The position numbers were made by a program, and so were the translations under genes. The notes under the pieces were generated by a model. The model had not been told where the DNA came from. It did no database searches and saw only the letters and a list, made by a program, of their open reading frames with translations. Positions 1-12,307 of a stretch of DNA of 64,000 nucleotides are shown here, piece by piece; within the stretch, counting starts at the first letter, position 1; every line of letters begins with the position of its first letter. This DNA comes from Odontocerum albicorne (Eukaryota > Arthropoda > Insecta > Trichoptera > Odontoceridae), in NCBI GenBank assembly GCA_949825065.1, contig OX463859.1:19242634-19306633 (forward strand), read 5' to 3'.

Positions 1-61
1 AATACCACATTTTAATTTATTTTATTATACACTGTTTATTCCACTTTTTTGTAACGGTATA

Positions 62-100
62 ACCCTACCGGTTTCAAGGCTTTCCCCTCATCTTCAGGGG
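62..100 (-). ncRNA. Hammerhead-ribozyme-like motif in PLE terminus
   Basis: Read on the minus strand, the invariant hammerhead pieces occur in order: CTGAAGA (fits CUGANGA), a short stem II (AGG/CCT), GAAAC, a minimal helix III and GTA as the cleavage triplet, with CCC/GGG as a short stem I. Minimal type I hammerheads are established components of PLE terminal repeats. Activity is not shown; stem I is only about 3 bp here. Confidence 0.5.
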
Positions 101-217
101 AGCACAAACAAGACTAAATTATGTTCGAACTGGCACCGATATACACGCTTCAACGGTTGGGGACATTTGGGTTGTGGACTTCAGGGGAGCACAAATAAGA
201 CTTGTCTTGTTTGTGCT

Positions 218-256
218 CCCCTGAAGATGAGGTGAAAGCCTTGAAACCGGTAGGGT
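218..256 (+). ncRNA. Hammerhead-ribozyme-like motif in PLE terminus
   Basis: CTGAAGA at 221-227, stem II, GAAA at 243-246 and GGTA at 249-252 follow the order of a minimal type I hammerhead, with CCC (218-220) able to pair with the GGG after GTA. This is the inverted partner of the motif at 62-100. Confidence 0.5.
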
Positions 257-345
257 TAAACCGTTACAAAAAGTGGAATAAACAGTGTTTAATAAAATAA
301 ATTACAATGTCTTTAAACCTCCACAACGTTAATGCTTTAACTTTA

Positions 346-1926
346 AACAATAATAATACAATACCACATTTGCTATTAAATTATATTGTCTGTACATAAA
401 ATCAATCTTTCGCGATACATTGAAATTAGAAAATTAGTGCTTTAAACAGTGCCTGAAAATTTCAGTCATATAGTCATAGTTCTAAACTCTAGTAGGAATG
501 ATACATGGTTGAATATTTTATGTAGCTTTTGTCAAAAAAATTTATAATATAAGAATATTTTCTCTTGCCCCATTTAAAGAACAAACTCCTATCAAGATCG
601 ATTTGTATAAACAATTGCATTATAATTTCGTTGGATAAAATACAACTTTGCAGGTTTATTGTCACATGACAATCTCTTACAAGAAAACAGTATGATATTG
701 TAGGACGTAGAAAACCCTTTTTCAAGTATTGGCCACCAACGAGAATCGAGCCTACAGCTCCCAGGCTGAAAGACATTTTGTCCATGTTTATTTTTTATTT
801 ATATTTTACTTGTATTCCTTGCATAGACTTGACCAGCTTTTACGCGTAAGCTGATGTTACAATGACCACTTATGTATCTGTAAATTAAAGAATGCGATCA
901 TTCGATATTGCATAGTTATCTTAAAATATAAACATTTTAGATCTGCTTCTTAGTCATTCCTTCGATTCGATGATTTATCACCATGATCACTAAACACCCC
1001 TCCAGCATAAGCTATTCTTTTTTCATTCGATCCCATCACTGGATGTGTTCCCGGTTTCCATTATCTTTAACTTCCACACTTTCAGTCAGAATTAACCGCA
1101 GATGGTTATTGACCAAAAAACCAGAAAAAACAATTGTTACAGATTTTTTCTTAAAAGTCTATTGTTATTTTTAAATAAATGTGAGGGGAAAAATACAGAA
1201 GTATCTTAAACCTTTTGCTTAATAATTCAAGAATACATTTTGATAGCCACCTTTCGTCCGAGCTTGTTATTTATTTACGTTTTTTTTCTTTTTATTCTTT
1301 GCTGAAGACAATTATTCAAAAGTGATGTGTTAAATCGCGTAATTATTTGCATCTGAAACTATAACCGGTGTAAATTTAATAAAAAATCAAACACACTCAA
1401 AAAGCAAATACGACGAAATTATCTTATCGATAAAACACAATGTTAATTTTAATCATGTTTTGATCATTTGCTGAGCATCGTAGACCTCCGCGATCCTGAG
1501 ACATGTTAAATGCAGCGTCTAAATAGGATCCCGTTAATGCTTTATTTGGTCCATCCATTTTGCAGGAAATCTTTCCCTTGTTCATTTTTCCTCAACTATC
1601 TATGTAATCACTAGATTATCCAGATTATTATTTCTGGTAACATGCCCAAAGTACGAGTATGTGAGGATTATTTTATTGCCTGTTGTCGAAAGTAGTTTAG
1701 TTATCTTCAATTCTTGGATGACAGAGATTTTGGTGGGTGTTGTGGTCTATGGGATAAAGAGCATTCAACTCTAATACCTTATCTCGAAGGCTTCTGTCGA
1801 TTTCTTTTCTTTTTCGCCGTTCACGTTTCGAGTCCATACAGCGCTATGGAGAATACTAAAAATTTCATAAGACGGATTTTAGTTTTTATTGGTTCTATTA
1901 AATAAGTCTCAATATATCATTATGGT
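346..1926. other. AT-rich DNA, no recognised feature
   Basis: Short open frames occur (for example 489-785 minus, 983-1174 plus), but none has a recognisable motif or unusual composition. No repeat shared with the rest of the window was seen. Confidence 0.6.
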
Positions 1927-2065
1927 AACTTCCGTTGCCTAGTTGATAAAATACCTGTCTTCCAACCTGGAAATTGCGAGTCTGATTCACGCTAGAACCT
2001 AGTCTTCTTAAACAAAAAGAAAAGGTCCAGTCTGATTTTCACTAAACACTTCTTAAATATTTTTC
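1927..2065 (+). repeat. tRNA-derived SINE family 1, partial copy
   Basis: The copy starts with the family head (cttccgttgcctagttgata...), followed by a degenerate B box (gcgagtctgattcacgc) and the body block 'ccagtctgattttcact'. The same order appears at 11346, 31180, 34091 and 42171 (plus) and at 21710, 29398 and 40030 (minus). It lacks the LINE-like tail seen in the 42171 copy. Confidence 0.75.
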
Positions 2066-2104
2066 AACATATACGTGTATTGTATATAAAAAAGAGTTTG
2101 ACAT

Positions 2105-2230
2105 AAATCGCTCGGGCGCTGTTATAGCTGCCATACGTGATTTGTTTAATTATAATATGTTTGATTCCCGAGTTCGAGTGCCCTTGGGGAGAGTTTGCTC
2201 TCTAAACGGCGCTATGTAAAATTGTCCTTT
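2105..2230 (+). repeat. Dispersed repeat family 2 (tRNA-like, 'aacggcgctat')
   Basis: A B-box-like 'gattcccgagttcgagt' is followed by 'cccttggggagagtttgctctctaaacggcgctatgtaaa'-type sequence (given here in parts). Related copies lie at 20395 (same orientation) and at 12308, 16471, 29791 and 40228 (opposite orientation). It is probably a second SINE family; the head is too decayed to assign a tRNA. Confidence 0.55.
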
Positions 2231-3059
2231 GAATTAATTTATGAGGTTGATGAAGCGGATTGGCTCAAAACATCTTCACCGAGGTTAATTGCCTGAACCA
2301 AAAATAATACTCATTTGTATCATATTAATTATTTTGTTGGTTTCCTTGGATTATATAACTCTGATTATATAGTGTTACGAATATAAATGCCAGAAAGAGT
2401 AAGGTTCTTTTTTTCGATTGAAATTCATGTTAAACACTCTTATTTAAAAAATGCTGTTTTTATCCATTCAGAGTTAGTAAAAAAAAAGTGAACTCAAAGT
2501 GGAGAAAACTCTTTATAATAATACTAGTTTTCTTTTACATGTTTATTTATTGTGTTAGTAATATTTAAAACGTTAAAAATCTAAATTATTTTTCCACTCG
2601 TAATCAGGAAATCGGTAGACATATTGCAGTTGAAATTCAATGGGAAAACTTTTGGCCATCTCAGTAGTTCTTTTTGGCTCGATCTTCCGAGAAGTCAGGA
2701 AGCAAATGCTCTCGATATTCAAATTAAATTGGATATTTGAAGAGAAAGTTTTGCTAAAAGACATGAGTTGCAAATGGGCGAAGTAAATCAAACGGAATTC
2801 ACCATTGAAAAGAAGAAGTATGCAAGAAGTGAATGCAGTTTTGATTTTAGGGAAAACGGCAAAAAGTTGTTGCAGATAGCTGTATTTAATTAAAAAAATG
2901 TTTACTTCATTTAAAAGTTGGGGGGATTTTTTTTTCATTCTCAACCTAAATGGAAGTTTTAATGCACAAGAGATCCATTAGTGTCAAGTCATCCATGACT
3001 TGTAATGTTGAAATCAGAGCTGATATGTGATAACTAGAATAAAGGGCATTCTTTGAACA
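2231..3059. other. Unassigned; holds a 123-codon open frame on the minus strand
   Basis: The frame at 2573-2944 (minus) encodes a 123-residue, moderately basic protein with no motif I recognise. In AT-rich DNA a frame of this length can arise by chance. No splice, promoter or repeat context supports it, so it is not called as a gene. Confidence 0.5.
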
Positions 3060-3245
3060 TCCGACATGAGAGTATTACAAACAATCCAGACAGATCCGCA
3101 ACACAGGTGATATAGTCAGATAGAGAGGGTACAACTGACGTGGTCATGTGGATAGAATGGGCTGAGACATATCGGCATATGACATCCCCGCAATACATCA
3201 AAAGCCCGAAAGTGGCCTAAAAGGTGGTTGGAAATCTCGTGCTTA
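3060..3245 (+). pseudogene. LINE reverse-transcriptase ORF C-terminal remnant
   Basis: Broken plus-strand translation resembles the tail shared by many arthropod LINE ORF2 proteins, the 'LRWxGHVxRM ... GRPxxRW' region: 'QLTWSCG' with a later 'KRWLEIS'. Frames are interrupted by shifts and stops. It is 5'-truncated and short. The family cannot be assigned from this piece. Confidence 0.45.
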
Positions 3246-4814
3246 ACCTTTTAGAAATAATTTTAACATGAAAACACATCCAAAATCTACATCGAAATAC
3301 ACAAGAAGCAGATCTATCACGCAAAAGCATCTTTTCGTAGAATCAAAATACGAATCATAAGATATATTGCGGAGCGTCTTCTGACCCCATAATTTCAACA
3401 AACTGTAATGAATCTCTCGAGATTCTGAACTTTATACTATCACCCCAGACGAGTTTTTAAGATTCACAGACAAGACAATTTCTTTCTCGCCAATTATCGC
3501 TATCTTTTCACTTTGTTTTGAATTAGCAGTTGTAATGGGCGATGTTTTGAGCCAACGATAATTTGATCGCGATATTACATTTTACGGTTCTAGGTGGTGT
3601 TGCAAAGTTTTCTTTCTTGGTGCATTGTTTCCAATATTGTATCAGTATTTATGATATACTCGTATGTTCTATCCACGTTCGCTTATTTATAAAGACCCAA
3701 AAAATGGTATCATGATAAAATCTGAGTGGAAAATATTTTTCATGGATAGTTATGGGAATTTTCCAGATGAAAATTTCGAATACGGCTCTCGTTCAATGAA
3801 TTCATTGTTTCTGATAAGATACGATAGACTTCCCATCGTGACCAAGTATAATTGTCAGCCATCTTGTAAATGGAAAAATCCTATCTATATGTGTTTTGGT
3901 TTATTGTGTGTAAGTTTTTTCAATGTACACAGTTTTGACAGATCAAGCAAAGTGACGATGACAATGAGATTAAACTTCCATGGCTATCGGTAGTTTAATC
4001 TGTTGCAGCCTTTTGTTAGGCTTTTTTATACAGCGCTATTGTTTGTGTTGCTTAACACATTCCCTGCTGATCTAATGAAAGTAAAGTACCCGCATAGTCT
4101 AATGTTTTTTTTAACTATTACTGTCTGTGTTGACATGTTATTTTACATATCAATTAGGAATCTTTAAAATCCTAAATTAAAACACAGATCCTATTTGTGC
4201 AATAAGTTTTTTTGCCGATGGTTGAGTAATGCACAGTTTACATAAAAAAAGACGAGAACAATAAAAAAATATCCAAGTAACACGAGTTTATATTCGAAAT
4301 CGTATGCGGTTGTATGAACAAATACGGTTATGGCATTTTTTCGGAAGTTGTGACGTCACACACTATATTCACAATTCCCGAGGTGACCGGAGACATGCTG
4401 GAACTATAATGGCTTAAATACATTACTGTAGCTCGCCGCTCTATATCGCATGGGTGGTATCTAGCGTATACCTTGTACCACGTGCTAATAGTACTACAAG
4501 AGCCCATGATAAGCAGCATATAAGCCAAAGAAAAAATATATTTAGATGTGAAATGATATTTAAGTAAAACCAGTCAGAAAGTAAAACCGGGACTTCCGCT
4601 TACTTAAAATGAATATTTAGACCACACCACTGACTAGTTAAACCCTTAGATTTCTTGACTTGACCCCGATTTTTTCACCGCTTTCAATAAATTAAGAAAA
4701 GTTGAAAAGTGTCGAAACAGATTTTGTTTCATATGGTGTTTTATTTTGATAGTCCCAATTATTTTGATAATGTCACATCTTTATTACTTCTGGCATATTC
4801 ACGTATTGTTATAA
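3246..4814. other. No recognised feature; 109-codon frame at 3664-3993
   Basis: The plus-strand frame at 3664-3993 encodes 109 residues with no recognisable domain, signal peptide or repeat. The rest is AT-rich sequence with no repeat match in the window. Confidence 0.5.
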
Positions 4815-5660
4815 TTTTAGAAACGTATTTATTTATTTATACTGTCGTGTAGCTCATAATAGAGCATCGTGATCTTTACAACTCCTCTTCATCCATCTTT
4901 GCAAGCCGCGGTTAGAACACCAGTCTTTCTTCAATTTCTGTGACCACGAGTCTTTACATACAGTCTCCTTGGCCACGAGCAATGTACCTAAAGAATCGGA
5001 GAACTCGTGGAAGGTAAAATGTCAACAATCTGTCAATTCGAAAATGGAGGCTTTTGTAAGCTTTACCATCCATATCATTTGTGACATCTTTCTCTAGCAC
5101 CAAGTTTCAAATGCATCTATTCTACGTCTCTCGTTCAAGTCTCCACACCGTACATAAGTATTGCGAAGAGGATGAACTTAAATTTGTACATTTTCTTTGC
5201 GAAGGTGATGATTCTGTTCTTCCATATCTTTTACGGCTTTGACATTGCATTCTTCGCCAATTCAGTTACTCTTTTCTCCTATATCATACTTAAAATATAT
5301 CTATTGTTGGTAATACTGGAGCCTAAGTAAACAAAGTCAGTAACCATTTTTACGCCACGATTCACATTATTTGGTGATAGTTTGTCACTGTGTTCTGTTA
5401 TCATTAACTTAGGTTTTGATTTTGATTGGTTTTGTTTTACTTTGATTTTCAGGCCCAGAAGATTGCTCTCGTATTCCATCATTTTTAGGATGGCATTTCT
5501 TATTCTGATGTAGTAATTATTGTTGTGTCATCTGCATATCTCAGATTTGAGACTTTTCTTTCACCAACAGCAATCCCGCTATCCTCATGTTCAAGTGCTT
5601 CATAATATATTCTCCATATAGGTTAAACGAATTGGAAGAGAATGCACCCTTACCGTACAT
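4815..5660 (-). pseudogene. LINE (RTE-like) reverse-transcriptase ORF remnant
   Basis: On the minus strand the reading frame around 5482-5279 contains 'VKMVTDFVYLGSSITNN', the FVYLGS motif that follows the RT palm in many RTE/CR1-like LINE proteins. Upstream lysine-rich residues ('LGLKIKVKQNQSKSKPKLMI') match the usual 'LGLxIN..KTK.M' block. Downstream (lower coordinates) the frame is broken but still shows weak LINE-like fragments. The element is 5'-truncated and mutated. It belongs to a different subfamily from the plus-strand LINE copies at 38440 and 60310. Confidence 0.7.
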
Positions 5661-6494
5661 CCTTTTCCACTTAAAACTTTTTAAAAGGTATTTACTTAAA
5701 CAGTTTTAATACCGTGTATCGAACCTTGAAATATTTAATAATAATAATTTTCTTCTATTAAAATGGCACCATTATTGATATGTTTTCAATTTATTGCCGA
5801 GCACACGATTGTATAAGGGTTAATAAAAATATTTTATATTCCGATTTGTCAATATCCATTTTGAGAACGATCATAAAATTCTCGGTATGAACTAAAATAA
5901 AATTTCATATAAAAGTTTAAATAACCACTCACGCTCACCAGCTCGACCGAACCTGTTGAAAACACTTGGAATTAAAGCCTTTTTCTATTTATCGATTCCA
6001 ATTAATTATTTAATTTTTACCTTTTGAATCACGAAATCGAAATTCAGGCCTAAAATTAGATGATTTTGAAGGATTTTAAATTTCAATTGGTGCTGTGGTC
6101 GCTTTGCGCGGTCAAAGTAATTGATCAAATTTTAGCGACACGTTTTGCATTCATGTATGAAATTTTACTTGAAGGGAAAAAAATCCAGTTACTGTTAAAG
6201 CTTTGCATTATAATTTTCTAGACACAAAATTAAAGGCAGGGAACAATGTAAATGGATAACTAAATAGCCAAAGTAGTAAAAGTGACTGTATAATACTGTG
6301 TAGATGTAAGTAAGTGATTCATGCATGATAGAACTGGGCCTTGGCAGGAGAAGGATAAAATAAATTGAAATTCTGTCAAGATACGTGGAATTAGAAAACA
6401 TGTGGAGTGTCAATGTATTAAATACGGTGGAATGAAGATATCAAAAATTAATATATTGATTAAATTGATTTTTGAAATAAGATCACGAAAGGAT
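5661..6494. other. AT-rich DNA, no recognised feature
   Basis: Nothing beyond chance open frames was seen. Confidence 0.6.
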
Positions 6495-6715
6495 TTGTAA
6501 TTTGTTTTATCAAACACTGTTTATTCCACTTTATGAAATACTATGCCCCTACTGGTTTCAAGGTTTCCACCTCATCATCAGGGGAACACAATCAAGACTT
6601 GTTTGAGGTAAAAACCTTGAAACCGGTCGAGTTATACCGTTACATAAAGGGGAATAAACAGTGTTTTATTATACAAATTACAATGTCTAAACCTCCACAA
6701 CGTTAATGCCTTAAC
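6495..6715. mobile_element. PLE foldback module (short, complete)
   Basis: About 220 bp. A minus-strand terminal module ('aaacactgtttattccactt', then 'ctactggtttcaagg', then 'catcatcagggg') meets a plus-strand one ('ccttgaaaccggt' to 'ggaataaacagtg') with only about 15 bp between them. The right side extends into 'aacctccacaacgttaatgc', as in the other copies. The minus-strand half retains CTGATGA and GAAAC; the plus half has lost CTGANGA. No coding sequence remains. Confidence 0.75.
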
Positions 6716-6724
6716 TATAAATAA

Positions 6725-7010
6725 AATATGAAAAAAAGAACTTTAAGATGGATTGAACATGTAGAGCAAATAATTGACGAAATAATACGTATGGATAAGT
6801 ACAATAATACGTATGACGAAATAATACGTAATGGACTGATGTGCAAGTTGTGCGTGAAAGAAGTAGACCGCAAAAAACGTGACTAGATCAAATGAACTAG
6901 ATTTTGAAAGAAGGAAAGTATAAATATAAAAATATTTTGCATGATTACATGTTTGAATGTGCAGGAAGCGAAAGGGGTCAGCTTCGTCGTTCCCAGTATC
7001 TCAGTGTTTG
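6725..7010 (+). pseudogene. LINE family A 3' ORF remnant
   Basis: The plus-strand translation starts 'RRTLRWIEHVEQI', the RWxxHVE block. After a gap it continues with a 'KEGKYK' segment and ends near 'FECAGSERG'. The same order is clearer in the copies at 10870 and 38440. An internal 'gacgaaataatacgta' segment is duplicated (about 6776-6832). Frames are interrupted, so this is a dead, 5'-truncated copy. Confidence 0.6.
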
Positions 7011-8660
7011 AATTAAAATAACCCTTATTTACCAAAATATTCCTTCTGAAACAAAGTGATGAAGAAGAAACTGCCCAGATAGACTCCTACTGCGGTGGTG
7101 ACACACCTGAGTGACAAGAATAGTAGTGACAACGGACTTAAGGTCCGACATCATGGGAGAAGGAAAATGACTCGCAACGCAGTAAATATACTTAGAATTT
7201 GGAGTTCACACAGTCAAGCAAGTTGTCAGTACTTTCACAGAAAATTTTAAATGCAGCATAAATATCCTTTGATGTCACTTGATTGAATTAGCCAATCGGA
7301 TCGAAGATGAACCGATGTATGGCTAAGTGGAGTTCTTTTCGGAAATTATGGACTTAATTATCATCTAAGTAACATGGAATGTGACCAGAAGATGATTTTA
7401 GAGACTGCAAAAATACCACGTAAAGTGGTTATATAAGTGAAAATCTAAAAGATCTTGACTTAATATGAAAATAAAATAAATCGATCGCTGCCATTGCTAG
7501 AATGTAAGCGAAGGACGAATCTTCTATTCAAGTGCTTAAAAAAACAAAAAAACGTGAAAGTTATGTCGTTGCCCCTCAAACTAAAAAAAATACTCAAAGT
7601 ACCACGAAAAAGCTTGTTCATTTAGAAGGGGTTCGCTATAATTCTCGGATTTCCCCATCCGCGAAAGAAAAGGAGGCTTACAGCCTTTCCCCGCGAATAT
7701 CAGGGTACTACTGTGGAAGTTTCTAACAAAAATCTTTATAATTTGTAATGAATTTAGCGGTTATCAGTAAGATCTTTTTTTATTTTGTGTGAATTTTAAA
7801 ACTTTTATTTTTAGTATAATATAATAAACGGGGGTTGTGAAATCAATTTCTTCAATCAACTTGACATGTTAAATGTCCTACTCTTATGCCCTTTCTATGC
7901 CTTAATCTATTTTTTCCTTTTGATTGTATGACATAATAGTTTCAACAGTGTTTCTCAAAATATTTATGTAAACATTTTTAAATTGATTAGTTTGTTTACA
8001 TAAAACTTTTTTTAATATATATTTGTATTTTTGACATTATAGACGTTGAACTGTTCTAATCACTATCAGATGAAACGCAGCTCTTGCTTTTGTATAGCGA
8101 TTTTAAAAAATCTACGTTTTCCTATAAAATATTTATCTGGACCTCACATTGTATAGTATAGGTGCAAGTCAATTATAGTATACTCGTATTTTGAAGGAAG
8201 GACATTTTAAGTTGAGTAAATTTAGTGGTTTGGAAGCTTGTTCACATCTAATGGCTGTAATAAGTGCGATCTTGAAAGAAAAATGGCAGCAAGTAATACA
8301 GTGAACGGTGGGTTATACTCGTACAATGTGTTTGCCGACCAGAGCATTTCAACAGAGGCAAAATTCACAGCTCACAATTATTTTAAACTCCGTTTATGTA
8401 TTATTATTTTAAAGCCCTTTCCACATTAAACGTTACCATAATTTTAACTTTAAGTAAATAGAACAAGTTATTGTATTTTTTAAGTCTAATATTATTTGTT
8501 AGCTATCCCAAGTCTTATGGCATGCGCAGTTAAAGATTTAGTGAAAAATTGAAAGCGGTGAACTGAAAAAAAAAAGTAAATGTTTATAAACAATAAAAAT
8601 TGGACATTGAATAATTTGCCACAAAGGAACATTTAACAAATACCAATGTTTAAAATTCTT
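7011..8660. other. No recognised feature
   Basis: AT-rich DNA with short frames only (for example 7532-7726 and 8238-8429, plus). The octamer TACTCGTA occurs twice here, near 8182 and 8317. Confidence 0.55.
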
Positions 8661-8667
8661 ACTTGTT

Positions 8668-8745
8668 AGCGGCCGTAGTCTAAGGATTAGCATTCACGCT
8701 TAGCAACCGGATACCCTAAGTTCGATTCCTAGCGGATTTAATTCT
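8668..8745 (+). repeat. tRNA-like sequence, probably a SINE head
   Basis: A leading 'gcggccgtagtctaagga' with a B-box-like 'aagttcgattcctagcgg' 40-50 bp downstream gives tRNA-like promoter spacing. The acceptor arms do not pair well and the T stem has a mismatch, so a functional tRNA gene is unlikely. It is an isolated piece with no second copy found. Confidence 0.35.
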
Positions 8746-8894
8746 GGAATAGTTTCCCTCTTAAATTATTAAGCATCTAGATTTGTGTTTTTCTATAGCT
8801 AATATGTTGTTTATCGTCAATTCTAATATTTCTTTAAGGTAACACTTAGTTCTATTTTTTTCATGAATTAATTCAATCCTACACTGCTCACCAA

Positions 8895-9275
8895 CTGCTG
8901 CTATGAGGTGCATGGTCGCGCAGTAACGCTCTTGCGTGGCCTTCCATTCAGAAGGTCGCTGGTTCTAGCCCCGCGCTGTACTTCTCCCCTCGAATGACAC
9001 TTTCCACCTATCGGGAGTATGAGGATACCTTTGACTTCACTTACTATTTAAAAAAAAAACATGCCGGTGTGCCCCAATTGTGTCACTTCAGCGTGCATCG
9101 GATACAGTGCAGTGGTGTAGCTGGTGAGTTTTCTGGTGTCCAACGGCTTACTCACTCGAAAAAAAAAAAAACAAACTCCGCGGCACAACACACGCGGTCT
9201 TCCAACTGAATTGACGTTAGAATGATGAGGGGATCTTCGACTACGACGCCCAGCAGCGATGAATAATAATTGAGT
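8895..9275 (+). repeat. SINE family 3, near full-length copy
   Basis: The tRNA-like head is 'gtcgcgcagtaacgctcttg' with a B box near 'cgctggttctagcccc'. The body contains 'ttctcccctcgaatgacac', 'tatcgggagtatgaggatac' and a distal 'tccaacggcttactcac ... ttccaactgaattgacgtt' part. The minus-strand copy at 57158-57540 is collinear over the whole length, and partial copies lie at 18686 and 20095. Pol III transcription from the internal boxes is inferred from structure. Confidence 0.75.
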
Positions 9276-10869
9276 TTACCCAAATTCGGGTGAATAACCA
9301 TTATATGTAAAAAATATAAAATCTTAACAAATTTTTGTTTGTAATTTAGAGTTTTAGGAAAACAGTACTTTATTTGATTAAGGAGTTATTGAACAATAAA
9401 GCAATCAAGAAATAACAGTAATTTAACAATTTGGCTATCGGGTGATGGATCAGAACACGCCCGTTCTCCGCTCGGTGACTATTCCGTGATTGCATCGATT
9501 GGTGGGTGGCGGGTTTTTGACAGGTTTGCCATGGCAACAAATGTTCAAATGCACGCCATGTTTAATATTGGTTTAAAATAACGTAATGTTTCAGTTAATT
9601 TTACATTTTTAGCATTCGAAATACCTATTCACTTTTTTAAGTCACTTCCATCTTTACAACCGTTGCATATATCTCCTATTAAGGGTCTTTCTTTGTGTAA
9701 AAAAATGTTTTATTAGAAGAGAAATGTAAATGTCGAGCTCGTGTATGATACAATATTGTTAAAGTGCGTTTCACACATTACTGCTGCAATGAAAAAAAAG
9801 TGACTCGATAATACCTACCCTATGAGAAATCTATTTGAAACCTATAATATTAATATTTTTTTAATCCTGATTGAAAACTTACGGTTTTAATCACACATTA
9901 GTTTTCTTTATGCTTAACTAGTTTCGATGTACCCACCGGCAGTCATCTTTATAGGGGCTGTTTATCTCAAAAAATATCTTTGGATTCTGTCATTCATGCT
10001 CGGTATTACCATGTTTTTTTAAGATATTGCGTTCTCATTGTAAGGAACACAGTAGGCCCTGATTGTGTCTGTATCACGTAAGGTTTTTAATCCAAATGTT
10101 TAATACAATACTTGCAAAAATTTCAAAGCAATTTTACCCCCTTAAAAGAATTATACCCAAGGTTCTTAAATAATTCAGTTATCACATTTAATATGAGATA
10201 TAACCTTAAATAATTGATCAGATCAGCCATAAAAAAATCTTTGGTGTCACAAGATTCAACATAAAAAAATGTTTGAATGTTTATGTTTCTCGTTTACATC
10301 TCTGGTTAACGGCACGGCAAAGCCTCAATTGACCTACAAAAGCATACTCGTAAAGTTAGAAATAAAACCACCAAGTAATTTTTCAGCAGGCTGCATAATT
10401 GGGTTTATATCCTTTCAGAAGTGACCCTGAAAAGCTTTTCAGTGCTAAGTATTATTTCAGGTTTATCCTGAAAGTGGAATGTTTGGACAAATAAATCTCG
10501 TGTAAATGGTTTAATTTATAATTTACAGAAGTGTTTATGACTAAATATGACTAAAAATAAGTAAGAACGGCTACTTTTTATCTTTTAATGCTATCTTTTA
10601 ATGAAATTATTATCTTTCGAAATAAAATTATTAAATTTTTGTGATTAATTCTGCTGCCTGGAATATATTCTCCGATGACGAAAAAGTTGTAAAAAATGTC
10701 CCATTATGGGTAAAAAAGTCAATATGTGATACAAAAATACAAATACTTGAATTAAGTTATCTGCGAAAATTATGGTTGTTATCAGCGTATTAGTACTATC
10801 ATTGATGCATTAGAGTAAAACGTGGACGTGGAGAATTAACGTAAGGAGTGAAATAAACTCAATGGAAAT
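9276..10869. other. No recognised feature; small GC-rich pocket near 9440-9560
   Basis: The segment around 9440-9560 is clearly richer in G and C than its surroundings but has no long frame or repeat match here. The rest is AT-rich. Confidence 0.5.
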
Positions 10870-11140
10870 ACGTATTCAGAGAAAAATATGGAGTCTGTCG
10901 ACGTGTGACTTAAAATATTTAGTTATTGATGATGAATGCAAGTTAAATATCGACGTGTTAATAAGTAAGGTGAAAAGAGCAAAGAGTTGAGGTGGTTTGA
11001 CCATGTTGAATGGATATGTGACGAATGATAAAAGTCGTGGTAGAGAACGTCCGAGTAAAATATGGCTGGACGAAGTTTATGAAAATTTGAAAGAAGGAAA
11101 GATAAGGAATCAAGGAACCAGAAGAATTGTATAATATTTT
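10870..11140 (+). pseudogene. LINE family A 3' ORF remnant
   Basis: Broken plus-strand frames give 'IDDECKLNIDVL', then 'RWFDHVEWICDE', then 'RERPSKIWLDEVYENLKEGKIRN'. This is the DEC / RW.GHVERM / RPxxxWLDEV order of RTE-like LINE ORF2 tails. The same family occurs at 6725, 28058, 38440, 45560 and 60310, all in plus orientation. The copy ends in T-rich sequence and carries frameshifts. Confidence 0.7.
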
Positions 11141-11208
11141 TTTTATTTACTCGTCGAAGAGGTGAAGGGAATTTATCGTGATAGAAAAGTTTTGAAATCT
11201 TATTTCTT

Positions 11209-11248
11209 AGCTAACCCCTACAGAGAAGTGCTAACCCCTATAGAGACT
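11209..11248 (+). repeat. 20-bp tandem duplication
   Basis: 'gctaacccctacagagaagt' is followed by a second, slightly altered copy (gctaacccctatagagac). Confidence 0.8.
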
Positions 11249-11345
11249 TTTATTCTAACAGTATTTTGCATTTTTCATTATTATTTATACAATTTTGAAA
11301 AAAATAATTTCAATGATAATTTGCAAAGCACAAAAACTAATTATT

Positions 11346-11485
11346 TTGATTAGTTGGTAAGACGCCCGTCTTAAAGTCCAGAGGTTTGCTGGTTTGATTC
11401 ACGATGGTTTTAGTTTTTTTTTCAATAAATGTTTGTAATTTGATTTTTACTTAAGGCCTTTTTAACATTTTTCTGTTTGATTAAA
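11346..11485 (+). repeat. SINE family 1, partial copy
   Basis: 'gattagttggtaagacgc', a B-box-like 'ctggtttgattcacga' and the downstream block 'acttaaggcctttttaacat' match the 42171 copy in order and spacing. The 5' end and tail are missing. Confidence 0.7.
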
Positions 11486-12307
11486 ATAGATTGTTACATA
11501 GCAATATACCCCTTAAGTTGTACTGCGATAACACTGTATAACAAGCAAACAACATTTTTTATGTAAAGATTTATTTAAAAATATTATTTGAATATTTTTT
11601 TTAATTAATTTAACCATCTATGTTACTTACACCTACAAACAAGTTAAAATATTTTTTTTTGTTATAAATATTTATTTGAAGTAATTTAATTTTAAGAAGC
11701 TTATCAAGTAAGCAAGAACTTTTGAAAAAAACTGATGAATGGATTCAGCGAAGAAAATAATAATTGAGAAAATCAAGCAATTGTTAAAGTTATGTTTTAT
11801 ACTCTGAATCAAGATCTGGAAAAATACACATAAAATGAAATATAAAAATATACTCTTTTTATTTTTAGTCTAGACGAAATTTATCTTACTTATTGCGAAA
11901 ATCCTGTCACAGAAAATATGAAACACTCAGACAATGGCTAACCCTTTTTTTATCACAAATATTATACTTTATAAATTAAAAAACACTTTACCAAGTTTGT
12001 ATAATGAACATTATTAATATTGATTCTGTGAAAATCACTTTAATCATTTTATATGTAAATAACGACACAGCATTTAAAATCAGTGATAAATGGTATGAAT
12101 TCATATAATAAATTGAAACCATTTACATAATTCCTTTACAAAAGATAATCAAAAGGTTTGAATAGTTTATTCAATAACTTAAAATTTAATTAATTTTAGA
12201 AATTTATTTTTCTGTATCACACATACGTTTTACTTGTGGTAACAAGTAAATAGCTTAAACATAAAATTAAAAAATATAACAAGCTGTGCAATAGATAATT
12301 TAATAAT
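11486..12307. other. AT-rich DNA, no recognised feature
   Basis: Nothing identified. Confidence 0.6.

Larger units (their letters stand above)
9..345. mobile_element. Penelope-like element terminal module, inverted pair (foldback)
   Basis: A minus-strand copy (about 9-175) and a plus-strand copy (about 178-345) of the same terminal sequence face each other. The shared blocks are the 'actgtttattccact' end, the 'taccggtttcaaggc' block and the 'ctcccctgaagatgag' block. The minus-strand part also contains DNA matching the last codons and 3' UTR of the GIY-YIG reading frame at 52385-52735, so the module is the 3' end of that Penelope-like element (PLE). The plus copy continues into 'aacctccacaacgttaatgc', which follows every copy in the window. 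PLEs are known to carry terminal repeats in direct or inverted orientation. The left edge touches the window start, so the outer boundary is not certain. Confidence 0.75.

Noticed and set aside
489..785. 98-codon minus-strand frame as a gene
   Set aside because: No motif, no codon bias, no signals; frames of this size are expected in DNA this rich in A and T.
2573..2944. 123-codon minus-strand frame, the longest in the window, as a gene
   Set aside because: No recognisable domain, no splice or promoter support and no repeat context; recorded only as an unassigned frame.
8668..8745. A functional tRNA gene
   Set aside because: Promoter-box-like sequences are present, but the acceptor and anticodon stems do not pair, so it looks like a SINE head or chance.
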